Positions 18,791-28,185 are shown, numbered from the stretch's first letter. The stretch: 64,000 bases of DNA from Paracoccaceae bacterium (GCA_022843025.1 JALHOL010000005.1:1-64000); one strand, 5' to 3'. Numbers and translations: made by a program. The notes: generated by a model from the letters alone, not told the origin.

Positions 18791-20404
18791 TTAAAAGGCC
18801 CCGTCATAGGCCCGTCGCGGGATATGCGCCGCAATCAGGGTAAAGCGGTCGCGGCCAAGCGCAGCACGTGCCTCGGCGGCCAGCGTGGCGCTGTCCGACA
18901 CGTCCACACCATGCCCGCCAAAGGCCCGGGCAAGGGCTGCGAAATCGGTGCCCGCTCCCGGCCCGCCGAAATCGACGCCAAGGTTCGGGCGCTGGCTCGC
19001 GCGCTGCTTCATCTCGATCAGGGTCAGGCTGTGATCGACGAGAACGCAGATCAGGATGGGCAAATTCTGCGCAGCAAGGGTGGCCAACTCGCCCGCCCCC
19101 ATCTCCAACCCGGCATCGCCTACGAAGGCAAGGACGGGACTTTCGGGCCGCCCCATCTTGGCCCCACCGGCAAGCGGCACGGCGCAGGCCATAGTGCAAA
19201 GACCCGAGGATTGCAGGATCAGCCGGGGCGCGGGGCACGCCCACATCTGGGATAAGAGAATGCGATGTGCGCCAGAATCGGCGGTGATGACGGTCTGCGA
19301 CGGCATGACGGACCGCAGCGTCGAGAAAACAGCATGTGGACCCCATGCATCTGGGCCGCTGAAGGCGGCCTTCAGCGCGTTCCGGGCAGCGTCCGGCTCA
19401 CCCTCGGCCCATCGCTCTGGCGCGTCGTGGCAAAGCGCATCGAGGGTTGGTGCGATCCCGCCGATCAGTGGGATGTCTGCGCGGTGCATGCCGTGGTCGC
19501 GCCAGGTAGGGGCGATTTCGATTACGGTCTGGGATGGACCGAAAGGGTTCCGCCAGCCGATCCGCATCTCAATCGGATCGTAGCCGATCAGTAGAACTGT
19601 GTCGGCCTGCGCGATGAGCGGCATCAAGATGCGATCCGCCTTAGGTGACAGGCCTGCGCCACCCAAACAGAGCGGATCATCTTCATCCAGCAGCCCTTTG
19701 CCCTTGTAGGTGGTTACAAGCGGAATGTGATGGCTACGGCAGAAGGCGGCGATGGTTGGACCTGCCGCTTCGTTCACTGCATCAACACCGGCGATGGCGA
19801 TGGGCCGCCGCGCAGCACAGAGCGCGACGAAGGCCTGCTTGAGATCGTCCAAAGGTGGCAGTCCGGTGGCAGCGGTCCAAAGAGTAAGCGGAGATGCCTC
19901 TTCAGCAAGGCCTTCGGCTACGTTGATCGGCACGTCGATATGCACTGGCCCCGGCTGGCCCGAAGTCGCAAGGGCGATCGCCTTCGCCATGCCCGCGCCG
20001 ACGGCCCCTCGGGCAAGACGGAAGCTGCCCTTGACGACGGGACGCAGCATCGCCTGATGGTCGAATATCTGATGGGTATAGGTTTCCGCCTCGGCAGCAT
20101 CGACACAGCCGGTCAGGAAGATCAGCGGCACGCGATCCTGCATCGCATTGGCCACGACATTGACCGCATTGGCCACCCCGGGGCCAAGCGTCGCCACCAG
20201 AACCGGCAGCGCCCCAGTCATGTGCCAATGGCCCTCGGCCATGAAGCCGCCGCCGTTCTCGTGCTTGACCAGCACGAAGCGCAGGCCCGCGTCGTCCAAC
20301 CCCTGCATCAGGGCGAGTACCTCGCCCCCCGGAATGCCGAAGGCATGGGTTGCACCGGCACGGAAGAGGGCCTCGCCAATGATGTCCGCACCGGTTGTCG
20401 TCAT
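18791..20404 (-). CDS. Thiamine-diphosphate-dependent enzyme, acetolactate-synthase-like
   Basis: 537 residues with the three ThDP-enzyme domains. N-terminal PYR domain: FGIPGGEVLALMQGL and KHENGGGFMAEG with the activating Glu. Middle domain after PGPVHIDVPINV. C-terminal PP domain: FVGDAGLEMGAGELATLAAQ, the GDx(25-30)N cofactor motif. The ATG overlaps the stop of the upstream CoA-transferase gene by four bases. Candidate activities are decarboxylation or carboligation of a 2-oxoacid; coupling to a CaiB-type transferase recalls the oxalate/formyl-CoA pair, but the N-terminal sequence is not the usual oxalyl-CoA decarboxylase one. Confidence 0.8.
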   Translation of the reverse strand: MTTTGADIIGEALFRAGATHAFGIPGGEVLALMQGLDDAGLRFVLVKHENGGGFMAEGHWHMTGALPVLVATLGPGVANAVNVVANAMQDRVPLIFLTGCVDAAEAETYTHQIFDHQAMLRPVVKGSFRLARGAVGAGMAKAIALATSGQPGPVHIDVPINVAEGLAEEASPLTLWTAATGLPPLDDLKQAFVALCAARRPIAIAGVDAVNEAAGPTIAAFCRSHHIPLVTTYKGKGLLDEDDPLCLGGAGLSPKADRILMPLIAQADTVLLIGYDPIEMRIGWRNPFGPSQTVIEIAPTWRDHGMHRADIPLIGGIAPTLDALCHDAPERWAEGEPDAARNALKAAFSGPDAWGPHAVFSTLRSVMPSQTVITADSGAHRILLSQMWACPAPRLILQSSGLCTMACAVPLAGGAKMGRPESPVLAFVGDAGLEMGAGELATLAAQNLPILICVLVDHSLTLIEMKQRASQRPNLGVDFGGPGAGTDFAALARAFGGHGVDVSDSATLAAEARAALGRDRFTLIAAHIPRRAYDGAF

Positions 20405-21657
20405 GGTTCAAAATCTCCGCCAATCACGCCTGAGGCCGCAAGTTCCGAAAGCTCTGCCCGTGTCAGCCCAAGGTAGCGGGACAGAACCGCAACAGTATCG
20501 CCCCCCAGCACGGGAGGCGCCTTGGAATAGCTGACAGGGGTTCCCGACATCTTCAACGGGTTGCCGATCACCTGCACCGCTTCCCCCGAGGCAAGGGTCA
20601 TGGCGACGGTCATCTCCCTTGAAGCGACCTGCGGGCTGGCGAAGACCTGTGCAAGATCGTTGATCGGGCCTGCCGGAATGCCCTGCGCTGCACAGAGGGA
20701 AATCCACTCCTGCGCTGTCCTTCCCGCAGTCAGGGCGCCTACCAAAGGGATCAGAACGTCGCGATTGCTCACCCGCGCCGCATTCGTGGCAAAGCGTGGA
20801 TCGGCGGAAAGACCAGGCGCACCGGCAAGAGCGGCGAAACGGGAAAACTGCGCGTCATTGCCGATGGCGAGGATGAAGGTGCCATCGCTGGCCGGAAAGG
20901 TTCCATATGGCACGATGGTCGGATGGTCGTTGCCACGCCTCGGCGGCGACTGACCATTGACAAGGAATCCGACACCCTGATTGGCCAGCATGGCCACCTG
21001 CGCATCCATCAGGGCAAGGTCAATGTATTGGCCCACGCCCGTTTCCCGGCGTGACACGACGGCGGCAAGTATGCCCACTGCCGCATACATCCCGCAGATC
21101 AGGTCGGCGATGCCGACCCCGGCCTTGAGTGGCGGGCCATCTGCCATGCCCGTCAGGCTCATCAGCCCGCCTTCGCCCTGCACAAGAAAATCATAGCCTG
21201 CGCGCTGTGCGTTTGGCCCGGTCTGACCGAAACCGGTGATGGAGCAATAGATCAGGCGTGGATTGGCAGCCCGAAGGGCAACTGCATCGAGGCCGTAACG
21301 CGCCAGATCACCCGGCTTGAAATTCTCGACCACCACGTCCGCCTGCGCGGCCAGCTCCTGCACCAGTGCCTGCCCGCGCGGATCGGCTATGTTTACGGCG
21401 ATCGAATGCTTGCCCCTGTTGGCCGACAGGAAATAGGCGCTCACGCCAGATTCGCACCCGGTTGCATCAGTCAGGAAAGGCGGCCCCCAGCCGCGTGTAT
21501 CGTCCCCCACACCGGGACGTTCGATCTTGATGACCTCGGCCCCGAGATCGGCCAAAAGTTGGGTCGCCGACGGACCGGCGAGGATGCGCGACAGGTCAAG
21601 CACACGCAGGCCAGCAAGGGCCTGCGCGTGCTTTTGTTCTGGCTCGATGGCTGTCAA
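20401..21657 (-). CDS. CaiB/BaiF-type (family III) CoA-transferase
   Basis: About 418 residues with family III hallmarks: LAGLRVLDLSRILAGPSAT at the N-terminus, LADLGAEVIKIERPGVGDD with the conserved catalytic Asp shortly after, FLSANRGKHSIAVNI, and GYDFLVQGEGGLMSLTG. The frame extends to 22215, but its upstream part is non-homologous and overlaps the YHS gene on the same strand. The real start is probably the TTG at 21657 just before AIEPEQ; this is uncertain because no ATG is available. It overlaps the downstream ThDP enzyme by four bases, implying the two act on related CoA thioesters. Confidence 0.8.
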   Translation of the reverse strand: MTAIEPEQKHAQALAGLRVLDLSRILAGPSATQLLADLGAEVIKIERPGVGDDTRGWGPPFLTDATGCESGVSAYFLSANRGKHSIAVNIADPRGQALVQELAAQADVVVENFKPGDLARYGLDAVALRAANPRLIYCSITGFGQTGPNAQRAGYDFLVQGEGGLMSLTGMADGPPLKAGVGIADLICGMYAAVGILAAVVSRRETGVGQYIDLALMDAQVAMLANQGVGFLVNGQSPPRRGNDHPTIVPYGTFPASDGTFILAIGNDAQFSRFAALAGAPGLSADPRFATNAARVSNRDVLIPLVGALTAGRTAQEWISLCAAQGIPAGPINDLAQVFASPQVASREMTVAMTLASGEAVQVIGNPLKMSGTPVSYSKAPPVLGGDTVAVLSRYLGLTRAELSELAASGVIGGDFEP

Positions 21658-21670
21658 CTCCCCAGTCCGA

Positions 21671-22192
21671 TCAATTGGCAACCGGTGCCGCCGAGGTGAA
21701 GGCCGGGATCTTGGCCGTTGAAGCATCGGCGGCTTCGATTCCTGGCCAGTTGGCTTGGGACTTCTGCAGATTACCGGGAATGTCCTCTTCCCAGAACCCC
21801 ACGACGTTCTTTGTAATGTTGAGGTAGAGTTTGCCGTCGACGATCCGCCAGAGTGTGGGATTGCCGGGAACCTTGCCGCCCTTGGAAACGCCATAGGCGC
21901 AATGCCCGTCATATTGCGGCGCAAACGCCGCAGGGTTTGCGAGGAAGGTGTCGCGGTTGGCCTCCGTCGCGAAGGCGAAGGTGGCTCCGTTGTATTCTGT
22001 CGTGATCGCGGCATTACCTGGCAGGGGCGATGGCTGCGGCTGGCCAATCCCAGATTGCGGCAGCTCGAAATAGGATACGACGTCATATCCCGAAACAGCA
22101 AATCCGGTCTTGTCGACATATTGATCGCCCGCAAAGGCGGTTCCAAACATTCCGGCGGCAAAGGCAAAGGCAAGGGCGGTGGTCTTGAACAT
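21671..22192 (-). CDS. Exported YHS-domain protein
   Basis: The ATG at 22192 has AGGAG upstream and opens a signal peptide (MFKTTALAFAFAAGMFGTA, cleavage near AFA/GD). The mature protein contains a YHS-like core: GYDVVSYFELPQ, then FAFATEANRDTFLANPAAFAPQYDGHCAYGVS and GNPTLWRIVDGKLYLN. YHS domains bind metals such as copper or accompany metal enzymes. It stops 13 bases before the CoA-transferase start and may share its transcript. Periplasmic location is inferred. Confidence 0.8.
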   Translation of the reverse strand: MFKTTALAFAFAAGMFGTAFAGDQYVDKTGFAVSGYDVVSYFELPQSGIGQPQPSPLPGNAAITTEYNGATFAFATEANRDTFLANPAAFAPQYDGHCAYGVSKGGKVPGNPTLWRIVDGKLYLNITKNVVGFWEEDIPGNLQKSQANWPGIEAADASTAKIPAFTSAAPVAN

Positions 22193-22293
22193 GGAAAGCT
22201 CCTGTTTTGTCTCAACGTCCATTCGCAGGCTGAAAGAGCGGTGTTACCAACGGGACTGTCTGGTCGCGGAGACGTGATGCCTATGCGAGGGTT

Positions 22294-23139
22294 TCATTCC
22301 TCGTGTCCCAACTGGGCAGAAAGCGCCGCGCATAGCGCATCGCGCTGCAAAGACATAAATCGGTGCGCTGCTGTTTCTGTCGGGTGTAGGGGGTCTTTCA
22401 CTCTGCCAGAGGCCGAGCGACGAAAATTCGTGGCATTGCCAAGGTTCTCACGGATTGTTTCCGGTGTCAGCCCGGCGACAAAGCTGCACTGCCCACCGGC
22501 TGTAGCGAAAGCTGCCTCGATATTGGCTTGTGCCACTTGGCGCAGGCGGACGGACTTCTCGCCATAGGTCGGGGCCGACGTCATGAAGATGCAAGGCTGA
22601 TCCGCAGGCAAATCGGCAATGAAAGAACGCGCATCCTGCAAAGCAGCCTCGGCGCTGGCCGCCCAGCGTCGCGTGGCATTGCCCATGAGGAACATGATCA
22701 GGAGCTTTGGTTGGTAATACCCCTCGTTGAACACGGCCTGAAGGGGAGACAGGCCGTCTTGACAGAACTGAAACCGTTCACCTTGCCCGATCTGGACATA
22801 GGGGTTGGCACCTTGGGAAAGCAGTCCGTAGGCACCGGCATTGACCTTCCATTTCGGGTCGATGTCGCAGATTGCCCCTTTGCCTGTGCGTCCCGTTGAC
22901 GTCCATGACTGCAGACTGCTGGAGCGTACACCGATCACGCCGACAGTCGTGTCGCGCGAAAGCCCGCACGCGCCCCTCAACTCCTCAAGGATCGCAACAA
23001 AGGCCTCACCCGCTCCGAAAGAAAGCTGCGAGTCGCCTAAAACAAGTATGTCTGGCGATGTCTGCGTCTGGGCCATGGCCTCGCCGTGCAGGAACAGTCC
23101 CATCACGGCGATGGCCAATGCCGCAACCCGGTTTTTCAT
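22294..23139 (-). CDS. Exported SGNH/GDSL-like protein
   Basis: 281 residues with a signal peptide (MKNRVAALAIAVMGLFLHG, cleavage at AMA/QTQ). ILVLGDSQLSFGAG holds the GDS block I with the nucleophile Ser; MFLMGNATRRW may supply block III Asn; the C-terminal VKDPLHPTE holds the Asp-x-x-His dyad. Several Cys residues suggest disulfides. This pattern indicates a periplasmic SGNH hydrolase acting on an ester or carbohydrate acyl group, with unknown substrate. It is separated from the YHS gene by about 100 bases. Confidence 0.7.
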   Translation of the reverse strand: MKNRVAALAIAVMGLFLHGEAMAQTQTSPDILVLGDSQLSFGAGEAFVAILEELRGACGLSRDTTVGVIGVRSSSLQSWTSTGRTGKGAICDIDPKWKVNAGAYGLLSQGANPYVQIGQGERFQFCQDGLSPLQAVFNEGYYQPKLLIMFLMGNATRRWAASAEAALQDARSFIADLPADQPCIFMTSAPTYGEKSVRLRQVAQANIEAAFATAGGQCSFVAGLTPETIRENLGNATNFRRSASGRVKDPLHPTETAAHRFMSLQRDALCAALSAQLGHEE

Positions 23140-23470
23140 GGCTGGTCCCTTCGGCGATGGGCTGCGTCTGCAGCTCCGACCTGCGGCACTTCGCTTGCCG
23201 AAACAGCATCGTTACAAGAAGGGTTGGGCAAAACCAAAATCAGCGCGACGCGACACTCAAGCGCCAAACCCAAAGGCAGAACACCCAGAAATCTCGTGTG
23301 GGGCTATCTGTTTCCCGAAAGGATCTGCGATCGCCGTTGCCAGAGATCATTGCATGTGTTCCATACCCAACGGCACGGTAGACCGAGCCATCCCTTCTTC
23401 CACTCACAGACCGGCTCCTCGCTCAAGGCAAACGGAGACGGTTTCGCATCTGCCAAACAGCAAACTCCTG
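23140..23470. other. Intergenic stretch without a recognised gene
   Basis: About 330 bases between the SGNH-like gene and the end of pcaB. Short frames are present on both strands but none has a recognisable motif or ribosome binding site. It probably holds the promoter of the SGNH-like gene and the 3' end of the pca transcript. Confidence 0.4.
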
Positions 23471-24811
23471 TCAGTTTGTGGGTGGGCCCCCTGATCCGGA
23501 AACCGCTTGGGCAAAAGACAGCGCCTCGTTTGGTGCCTGACCAAGGCTGGTTGCGATGATTGCGGACCAGTCAAGCGCGGGATGGTCGCGGGTGGCAAGC
23601 ATTGCAAGTGGCTGGCCCGTGGCAACGGCCTCGGCCAGCAGGGACTTGACCTGCCGTTCGGCATCAGGGCGGGGTATCTGGCGGGCAAGGGCAAAGGTCA
23701 GCGCCTCGGCATGAATGCTACCGTGGCTTGTGTCCATCTTAGCGGCCATTGCCATCGGGTCAGGTTCCAGCCGGGACAGGCAGTCTTGCGCCAAGCTGAG
23801 CATACGCCCCAAAGCAATGCAGGTTTGCGGCAAGGTCAGCCATTCGGTGAACCAGGCCGCACCGTCCCGCTGCTGCCGGTGAACCCCAGCCCCCTGCAAG
23901 ATGGCGGCCTGCCCGATGACATGCCGCGCCAACGCGACAAGCGCCGACGGGGCGACAGGGTTCTGCTTTTGCGGCATCGTCGATGAGGCACCGCCCTGCC
24001 CCAGCGTCACTTCGGCCAACCCGGACTGGGTTAGCAGGATCAGGTCCTCTCCGATCTTGCCGAGGGAAGCGGCCAGCGTGGCGGCGAAGCCTGCGAGTTG
24101 TCCGATGCCAGAGCGGTCGCTGTGCCAGCTGTGACCGGTGTCTTCAAGGTTCAGCACCTTTGCCAAGGCGGACCGCACCGCCGAACCCTCCGGCCCCATG
24201 GCAGACAATGTGCCAGCCGCTCCCGAAAGGGATACTTGCAGAACTGCGGGGCGCAAGCCGACCAGACGGTCGCGTGCAGTGATCAATGGCCAGCCCCAGC
24301 CTGCAACAACAGCGCCAAAGCTGGTCGGCGTCGCGATCTGGCCATAGGTCCGGGCGGCCATGGGAAGGGTTGCATGGCTTTCGGCAAGGGTGACCATCTG
24401 CTGCAACAGCGCACCCAGCCGGGCCTCCCACAGGGCCAGCACGGGCCGCAGCCGCAGGGCAAGGGCTGTGTCCATGATATCCTGACTTGTGGCCCCCCAA
24501 TGCAGGTACTGCATCAGGTCGGGTGCGGTCGCCGCCTTGCGAAACGCCCCAAGCAGCGCCGGCACAGGCACCCCGTTGCGGGCCGTGTCTGCGGCAAGGG
24601 CGGCAGGGTCGATCTGCACTTCATGCGCGGCTCGCTCGATGAAGGCGGCCGCATCTGCGGGGATCAGACCCAGATTGCCTTGAACACGGGCCAGCGCTCC
24701 CTCGACCAGCAGCATGGCGCGCAGTTCGGCGCTGTCGCTAAAAAGGCGCTCCGTTTCCGGGTCACCAAAAAGCCCCGCATAGATCTGGGAATTCATCGGA
24801 CTGGCGGGCAT
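23471..24811 (-). CDS. pcaB: 3-carboxy-cis,cis-muconate cycloisomerase
   Basis: Converts 3-carboxy-cis,cis-muconate, the product of PcaGH, to 4-carboxymuconolactone in the cytosol. Fumarase/aspartase superfamily signature GASSTMPQKQNPVAPSA is present, with WGATSQDIMDTAL and TGHSWHSDRSGIG. The ATG at 24811 (MPASPMNSQIYAGLF) gives 446 residues, normal for the family; the frame extends further upstream without homology. It is the last gene of the pca operon, following the BKACE gene by 26 bases. Confidence 0.93.
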   Translation of the reverse strand: MPASPMNSQIYAGLFGDPETERLFSDSAELRAMLLVEGALARVQGNLGLIPADAAAFIERAAHEVQIDPAALAADTARNGVPVPALLGAFRKAATAPDLMQYLHWGATSQDIMDTALALRLRPVLALWEARLGALLQQMVTLAESHATLPMAARTYGQIATPTSFGAVVAGWGWPLITARDRLVGLRPAVLQVSLSGAAGTLSAMGPEGSAVRSALAKVLNLEDTGHSWHSDRSGIGQLAGFAATLAASLGKIGEDLILLTQSGLAEVTLGQGGASSTMPQKQNPVAPSALVALARHVIGQAAILQGAGVHRQQRDGAAWFTEWLTLPQTCIALGRMLSLAQDCLSRLEPDPMAMAAKMDTSHGSIHAEALTFALARQIPRPDAERQVKSLLAEAVATGQPLAMLATRDHPALDWSAIIATSLGQAPNEALSFAQAVSGSGGPPTN

Positions 24812-24837
24812 GGCGGGCTTTCTCGGGGGGGCGCGTT

Positions 24838-25680
24838 CTAGGCGGTTTGCGGCAAGGGAAGGCCAAGGATAGTGCGGGCCTGTGCCCATGTCGCCACCGG
24901 GCGGTCGTAACGATCGCAAAGGTCGACCACCCGCCGAACAAGAGCCGCGTTGGACGGGGCAAGCCTGTCACGGTCAAGGCGCACGTTATCCTCCAGCCCC
25001 GTGCGGGCATGGCCACCAGAAGAAACGGCCCAGTCGTTCAGGATGATCTGCGCCGGCCCTATCCCGGCCGCGCACCAGGGCGCATCATCGCCGAACAGGC
25101 GTTTGACGGTGGCGATGTAGTAGTCGAACACGTGGCGGTCTGCGGGCATTGCGTTCTTAACACCCATCACGAATTGCACATAGGGCGTGCCTGCCAACTG
25201 TCCCTTGGTCTGCATCTCCTTGGCCTTGAGGATATGCGAAAGATCAAAAGCCTCGATCTCGGGCTTGACCTCGTACTTCAGCATCTCGGCAGCAAGCCAA
25301 TCCACCAGATCAGGAGGGTTTTCGTAAACGCGGGTCGGAAAGTTGTTCGACCCTACCGAAAGGCTGGCCATATCCGGCCGCAAGGGCAGCATGCCGCCAC
25401 GCGCATAACCGGCCCCTGATCGCCCACCGGTGGACAATTGCACGATCATGCCGGGGCAGTGCTTTTCCAGCCCTTCCTTCAGCCGCGCGAAACGGTCGGG
25501 GTCGCTGGTCGGCTTTCCCTCATCATCGCGGACATGGCAATGCGCAATGCTCGCCCCGGCCTCGAACGCTTCCTGCGTGCTTTCCACCTGTTCGGCGATG
25601 GTGATCGGCACGGCGGGATTGTTGGCCTTGGTCGGCAAGGACCCGGTGATGGCGACGCAGATGATGCACGGGTTGGACAT
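24838..25680 (-). CDS. Beta-keto acid cleavage enzyme (BKACE, DUF849)
   Basis: 280 residues with family hallmarks: CIICVAITGSLPTKANNPAVP at the N-terminus, HCHVRDDEGKPTSD with the zinc-binding His pair, IVQLSTGGRSGAG, and GIGPAQIILNDWAVSSGGHARTG. The family condenses a beta-keto acid with acetyl-CoA to give acetoacetate and a CoA ester. The ATG at 25680 lies two bases after the pcaG stop; the longer frame to 25893 overlaps pcaG. Its place between pcaG and pcaB suggests 3-oxoadipate as substrate, yielding succinyl-CoA and acetoacetate and bypassing PcaIJ/PcaF; this is inference. Confidence 0.85.
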   Translation of the reverse strand: MSNPCIICVAITGSLPTKANNPAVPITIAEQVESTQEAFEAGASIAHCHVRDDEGKPTSDPDRFARLKEGLEKHCPGMIVQLSTGGRSGAGYARGGMLPLRPDMASLSVGSNNFPTRVYENPPDLVDWLAAEMLKYEVKPEIEAFDLSHILKAKEMQTKGQLAGTPYVQFVMGVKNAMPADRHVFDYYIATVKRLFGDDAPWCAAGIGPAQIILNDWAVSSGGHARTGLEDNVRLDRDRLAPSNAALVRRVVDLCDRYDRPVATWAQARTILGLPLPQTA

Positions 25681-25682
25681 TG

Positions 25683-26300
25683 TCACACGTCGATGAATAC
25701 GGTTTCGCCGTCGCCCTGCAACCGGATATCGAAGCGATAGGTGGATGGCCCGGTCGCAATAGCGATCAGCGTCGCCACGCGGGCGCGCTGCTCGATACTT
25801 CCAAGCACAGGGTCGGCAGCATGGGCGGCGGTGTCTTCGGGAAAGTACATCCGCGTGTTCAACCCGATGTTGATGCCCCGTGAGACAAGCCAAAGGTTCA
25901 GATGCGGCGCCTGCATCCGGCCCGCACGGCCCGCAACCGGACCGGGCTTGACGGTTTCAAACCGAAAAAGCCCTGTGTCAAAATCTGAAATCACCCGGCC
26001 CCACCCACGAAAGCCCGGCGCGCAATCGGCCGCGCGGGGATCTTCCGGATGGGGGTAGATGCCGTTCGCATCCGCCTGCCAGACCTCGATCAGCACATCC
26101 TTGATCGGCGCACCCAGACCATCGAACACTTGGCCTTCGATGGTGACTCGGGGGCCGGGAACACCTTCGGGCGCAAGGATCTGGCCCAGTTCGGTCTCAA
26201 AGGTATGAAATCCGGCGGCACCGGGGGCCAGCCCGATATGGACATAGGGACCAGCGGTTTGCGAGGCGCTTTCGCGCAGGTAGGGCAAGGTTTGGACCAT
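25683..26300 (-). CDS. pcaG: Protocatechuate 3,4-dioxygenase alpha subunit
   Basis: Non-catalytic partner of PcaH in the intradiol dioxygenase that opens protocatechuate between the hydroxyl carbons. Start at the ATG at 26300 (MVQTLPYLRES), one base after the pcaH stop; the frame continues upstream only by chance. 205 residues. Family motifs are ASQTAGPYVHIGLAP, VTIEGQVFDGLGAPI, EVWQADANGIYPHP and PHLNLWLVSRGINIGLNTR. As usual for the alpha chain, the iron-ligand Tyr/His set of the beta chain is incomplete. Confidence 0.94.
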   Translation of the reverse strand: MVQTLPYLRESASQTAGPYVHIGLAPGAAGFHTFETELGQILAPEGVPGPRVTIEGQVFDGLGAPIKDVLIEVWQADANGIYPHPEDPRAADCAPGFRGWGRVISDFDTGLFRFETVKPGPVAGRAGRMQAPHLNLWLVSRGINIGLNTRMYFPEDTAAHAADPVLGSIEQRARVATLIAIATGPSTYRFDIRLQGDGETVFIDV

Positions 26301-26301
26301 C

Positions 26302-27024
26302 TCAGTTCCCCTCAAGTCGGTTTTCAAAGAGCGTCGACCGCCGCCCGCGCAGCACGATGTCAAACTTATAGGCCAGACAATCCATAGGCACGGCAGAATT
26401 CAGATCAAGCACGGCAATCAGTTGCTGCACCGCCTGCGGGTCGGGGATGGTCTGCACGATCGGGCATTTCGGGATCAGCGGATCGCCCTCAAAGTAAAGC
26501 TGCGTGATCAGGCGCTGGCTGAACGACGTGCCAAAAACGGAGACATGGATATGCGCGGGCCGCCAGGAGTTGACATAGTTCAGCCACGGGTAAGGCCCGG
26601 GCTTGATGGTGCGAAAGGCATATCGGCCCTCAGCATCGGTCAGCGTGCGCCCGCAGCCGCCAAAGTTCGGGTCCAGCGCACCCAGATACGCGTCTTTCTT
26701 GTGGCGATACCGACCCGAGGCGTTGGCTTGCCAGATTTCGACCAAGGTATTCGGTACGGGGCGGTTGTTCTCGTCAAGAACCCTGCCCTGCAGAATGATC
26801 CGCTCGCCCACCGGCAGACCGCCGTGGTTGAAGTTCAGCGTCAGGTCATTGTCGAGCGCGCCGATGTCATTGTGCCCGAAGGTCGGCCCGGTGATTTCGG
26901 ACACGGTCTGTTGCAGCGTCAAAAGCGCGTTACGGGGCGATCGTGGCACGCTGGTCTTGTAACCCGGATGGTGGGCAGGCGGATGCACGTTGCGGTCGCG
27001 CATGTAGAATTCGGCGGGCTTCAT
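26302..27024 (-). CDS. pcaH: Protocatechuate 3,4-dioxygenase beta subunit
   Basis: Catalytic, Fe(III)-binding subunit. Ligand residues are visible: Tyr in SGRYRHKKD, Tyr in PGPYPWLN, and two His in [11 protein letters not shown]. Other family motifs are [13 protein letters not shown] and [13 protein letters not shown]. 240 residues, the normal length. The start overlaps the pcaC stop by four bases and pcaG follows after one base, so the two subunits are translated in tandem. Confidence 0.95.
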   Translation of the reverse strand: MKPAEFYMRDRNVHPPAHHPGYKTSVPRSPRNALLTLQQTVSEITGPTFGHNDIGALDNDLTLNFNHGGLPVGERIILQGRVLDENNRPVPNTLVEIWQANASGRYRHKKDAYLGALDPNFGGCGRTLTDAEGRYAFRTIKPGPYPWLNYVNSWRPAHIHVSVFGTSFSQRLITQLYFEGDPLIPKCPIVQTIPDPQAVQQLIAVLDLNSAVPMDCLAYKFDIVLRGRRSTLFENRLEGN

Positions 27025-27407
27025 CGGGTGACCTCCTGCTCCATGGCGGCGAAAACCTCCTTGGCGATCGAAATGGCATGGTTGGCGCGCGGCACACCCG
27101 CATAGATGGCGACATGCAACAGCGCCTCCATCACGTCGGATTGCGTGGCACCGGTGTTGCGGGTGGCCCGGATGTGCATGGCCAATTCGTGATCGTTGCC
27201 CAGCCCCGCAAGCAAGGCGATGGTCAGCATCGACCGTTCGCGCAACGAAATGGTATCGCGCGACCAGACATGTCCCCAGGCGGCATCGGTGATCAACGCC
27301 TGAAAGGGGGCGTCAAACGGGGTCTTTGCTGCCTCGGCGCGGTTCACATGGGCATCGCCCAGGACGCGGCGGCGGGTTGTCATGGCCGTCTTGGTCAGGT
27401 CAGACAT
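27021..27407 (-). CDS. pcaC: 4-carboxymuconolactone decarboxylase
   Basis: 128-residue AhpD-like all-helical protein that decarboxylates 4-carboxymuconolactone to 3-oxoadipate enol-lactone. Motifs are [53 protein letters not shown] and [19 protein letters not shown]. It overlaps pcaD by eight bases and pcaH by four, consistent with one transcript from the pcaD promoter. Confidence 0.94.
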   Translation of the reverse strand: MSDLTKTAMTTRRRVLGDAHVNRAEAAKTPFDAPFQALITDAAWGHVWSRDTISLRERSMLTIALLAGLGNDHELAMHIRATRNTGATQSDVMEALLHVAIYAGVPRANHAISIAKEVFAAMEQEVTR

Positions 27408-28185
27408 GGGCGTGGGCTTTCAGGAAAGGCGAGACGATAGCAGCCCAGGCTGCGGGCGTCTCGACGCAAGGCAGGTGGCCTGCGCCAGGGATGATATGGA
27501 ACGCGGCGCCCGGGATAAGGGCCGCAGTGGCCTGCACCAGATCAGGGGGGCTCGCCCCATCTTCTGATCCGGCGATCACCAGCGTTGGCAGGCGCAAGGC
27601 GGCGGTGGCGCTGCTCTGATCCGCAGTGGCAAGCGCGTGACACGCAGCGACATAGCCTTCGGCCGGCGTGCGCAGCAACATGTTGCGCCAAGGGGCACAG
27701 GACGGACTGGCTCGGAACGGGGCGGCAAACCACCGCTCCATCACCGCATCAGCGATAGACCCAAGCCCGTGCGACGTAACGGCATCAATCCGGGCCTGCC
27801 AGCTTTCCAAGGTACCAAGACGAGCGGCGGTGTTGGACAGGACCAACGCGCGCACAAGGTCGGGGCGCTGGCTGGCGACGACCTGCCCGATCAGCCCGCC
27901 AATGGAAAGCCCGACAAAGACGATCGGGCCGCCGCCCAACGCCTCGATCACTGCAATCGCATCCGCGGCATGATCCTCGATCCGTGTCCCGCTGCCATGA
28001 TCCGACAGGCCATGCCCGCGCTTGTCATAGCGCACCAGCCGCAGGCCCAGCGGCAAAAGGGGGAGCACGGCATCCCAAAGGCGCAGATCGGTGCCCAGCG
28101 AATTGGCAAAAACCACCGCGGGCGCGCCCTCTGGGCCATCAGTCTGGATGTGAAGGGCGCCAAAGGGCCGGGTCAGAACTTGCAT
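27400..28185 (-). CDS. pcaD: 3-oxoadipate enol-lactonase
   Basis: Alpha/beta hydrolase hydrolysing 3-oxoadipate enol-lactone to 3-oxoadipate. The ATG at 28185 (MQVLTRPFGALHIQTD) gives 261 residues; a longer frame to 28239 runs into the regulatory region. Motifs are FANSLGTDLRLWD, VRYDKRGHGLSD, nucleophile elbow VGLSIGGLIGQ, IAGSEDGASPP (acid region) and IPGAGHLPCVE (His). First gene of the pca operon, divergent from pcaQ. Confidence 0.92.
   Translation of the reverse strand: MQVLTRPFGALHIQTDGPEGAPAVVFANSLGTDLRLWDAVLPLLPLGLRLVRYDKRGHGLSDHGSGTRIEDHAADAIAVIEALGGGPIVFVGLSIGGLIGQVVASQRPDLVRALVLSNTAARLGTLESWQARIDAVTSHGLGSIADAVMERWFAAPFRASPSCAPWRNMLLRTPAEGYVAACHALATADQSSATAALRLPTLVIAGSEDGASPPDLVQATAALIPGAAFHIIPGAGHLPCVETPAAWAAIVSPFLKAHAHV

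Noticed and set aside
21658-22215. Upstream extension of the CoA-transferase frame to 22215
   Set aside because: It has low-complexity Arg/Pro/Ser composition, lies over the YHS gene on the same strand and has no CoA-transferase homology; treated as a shadow.
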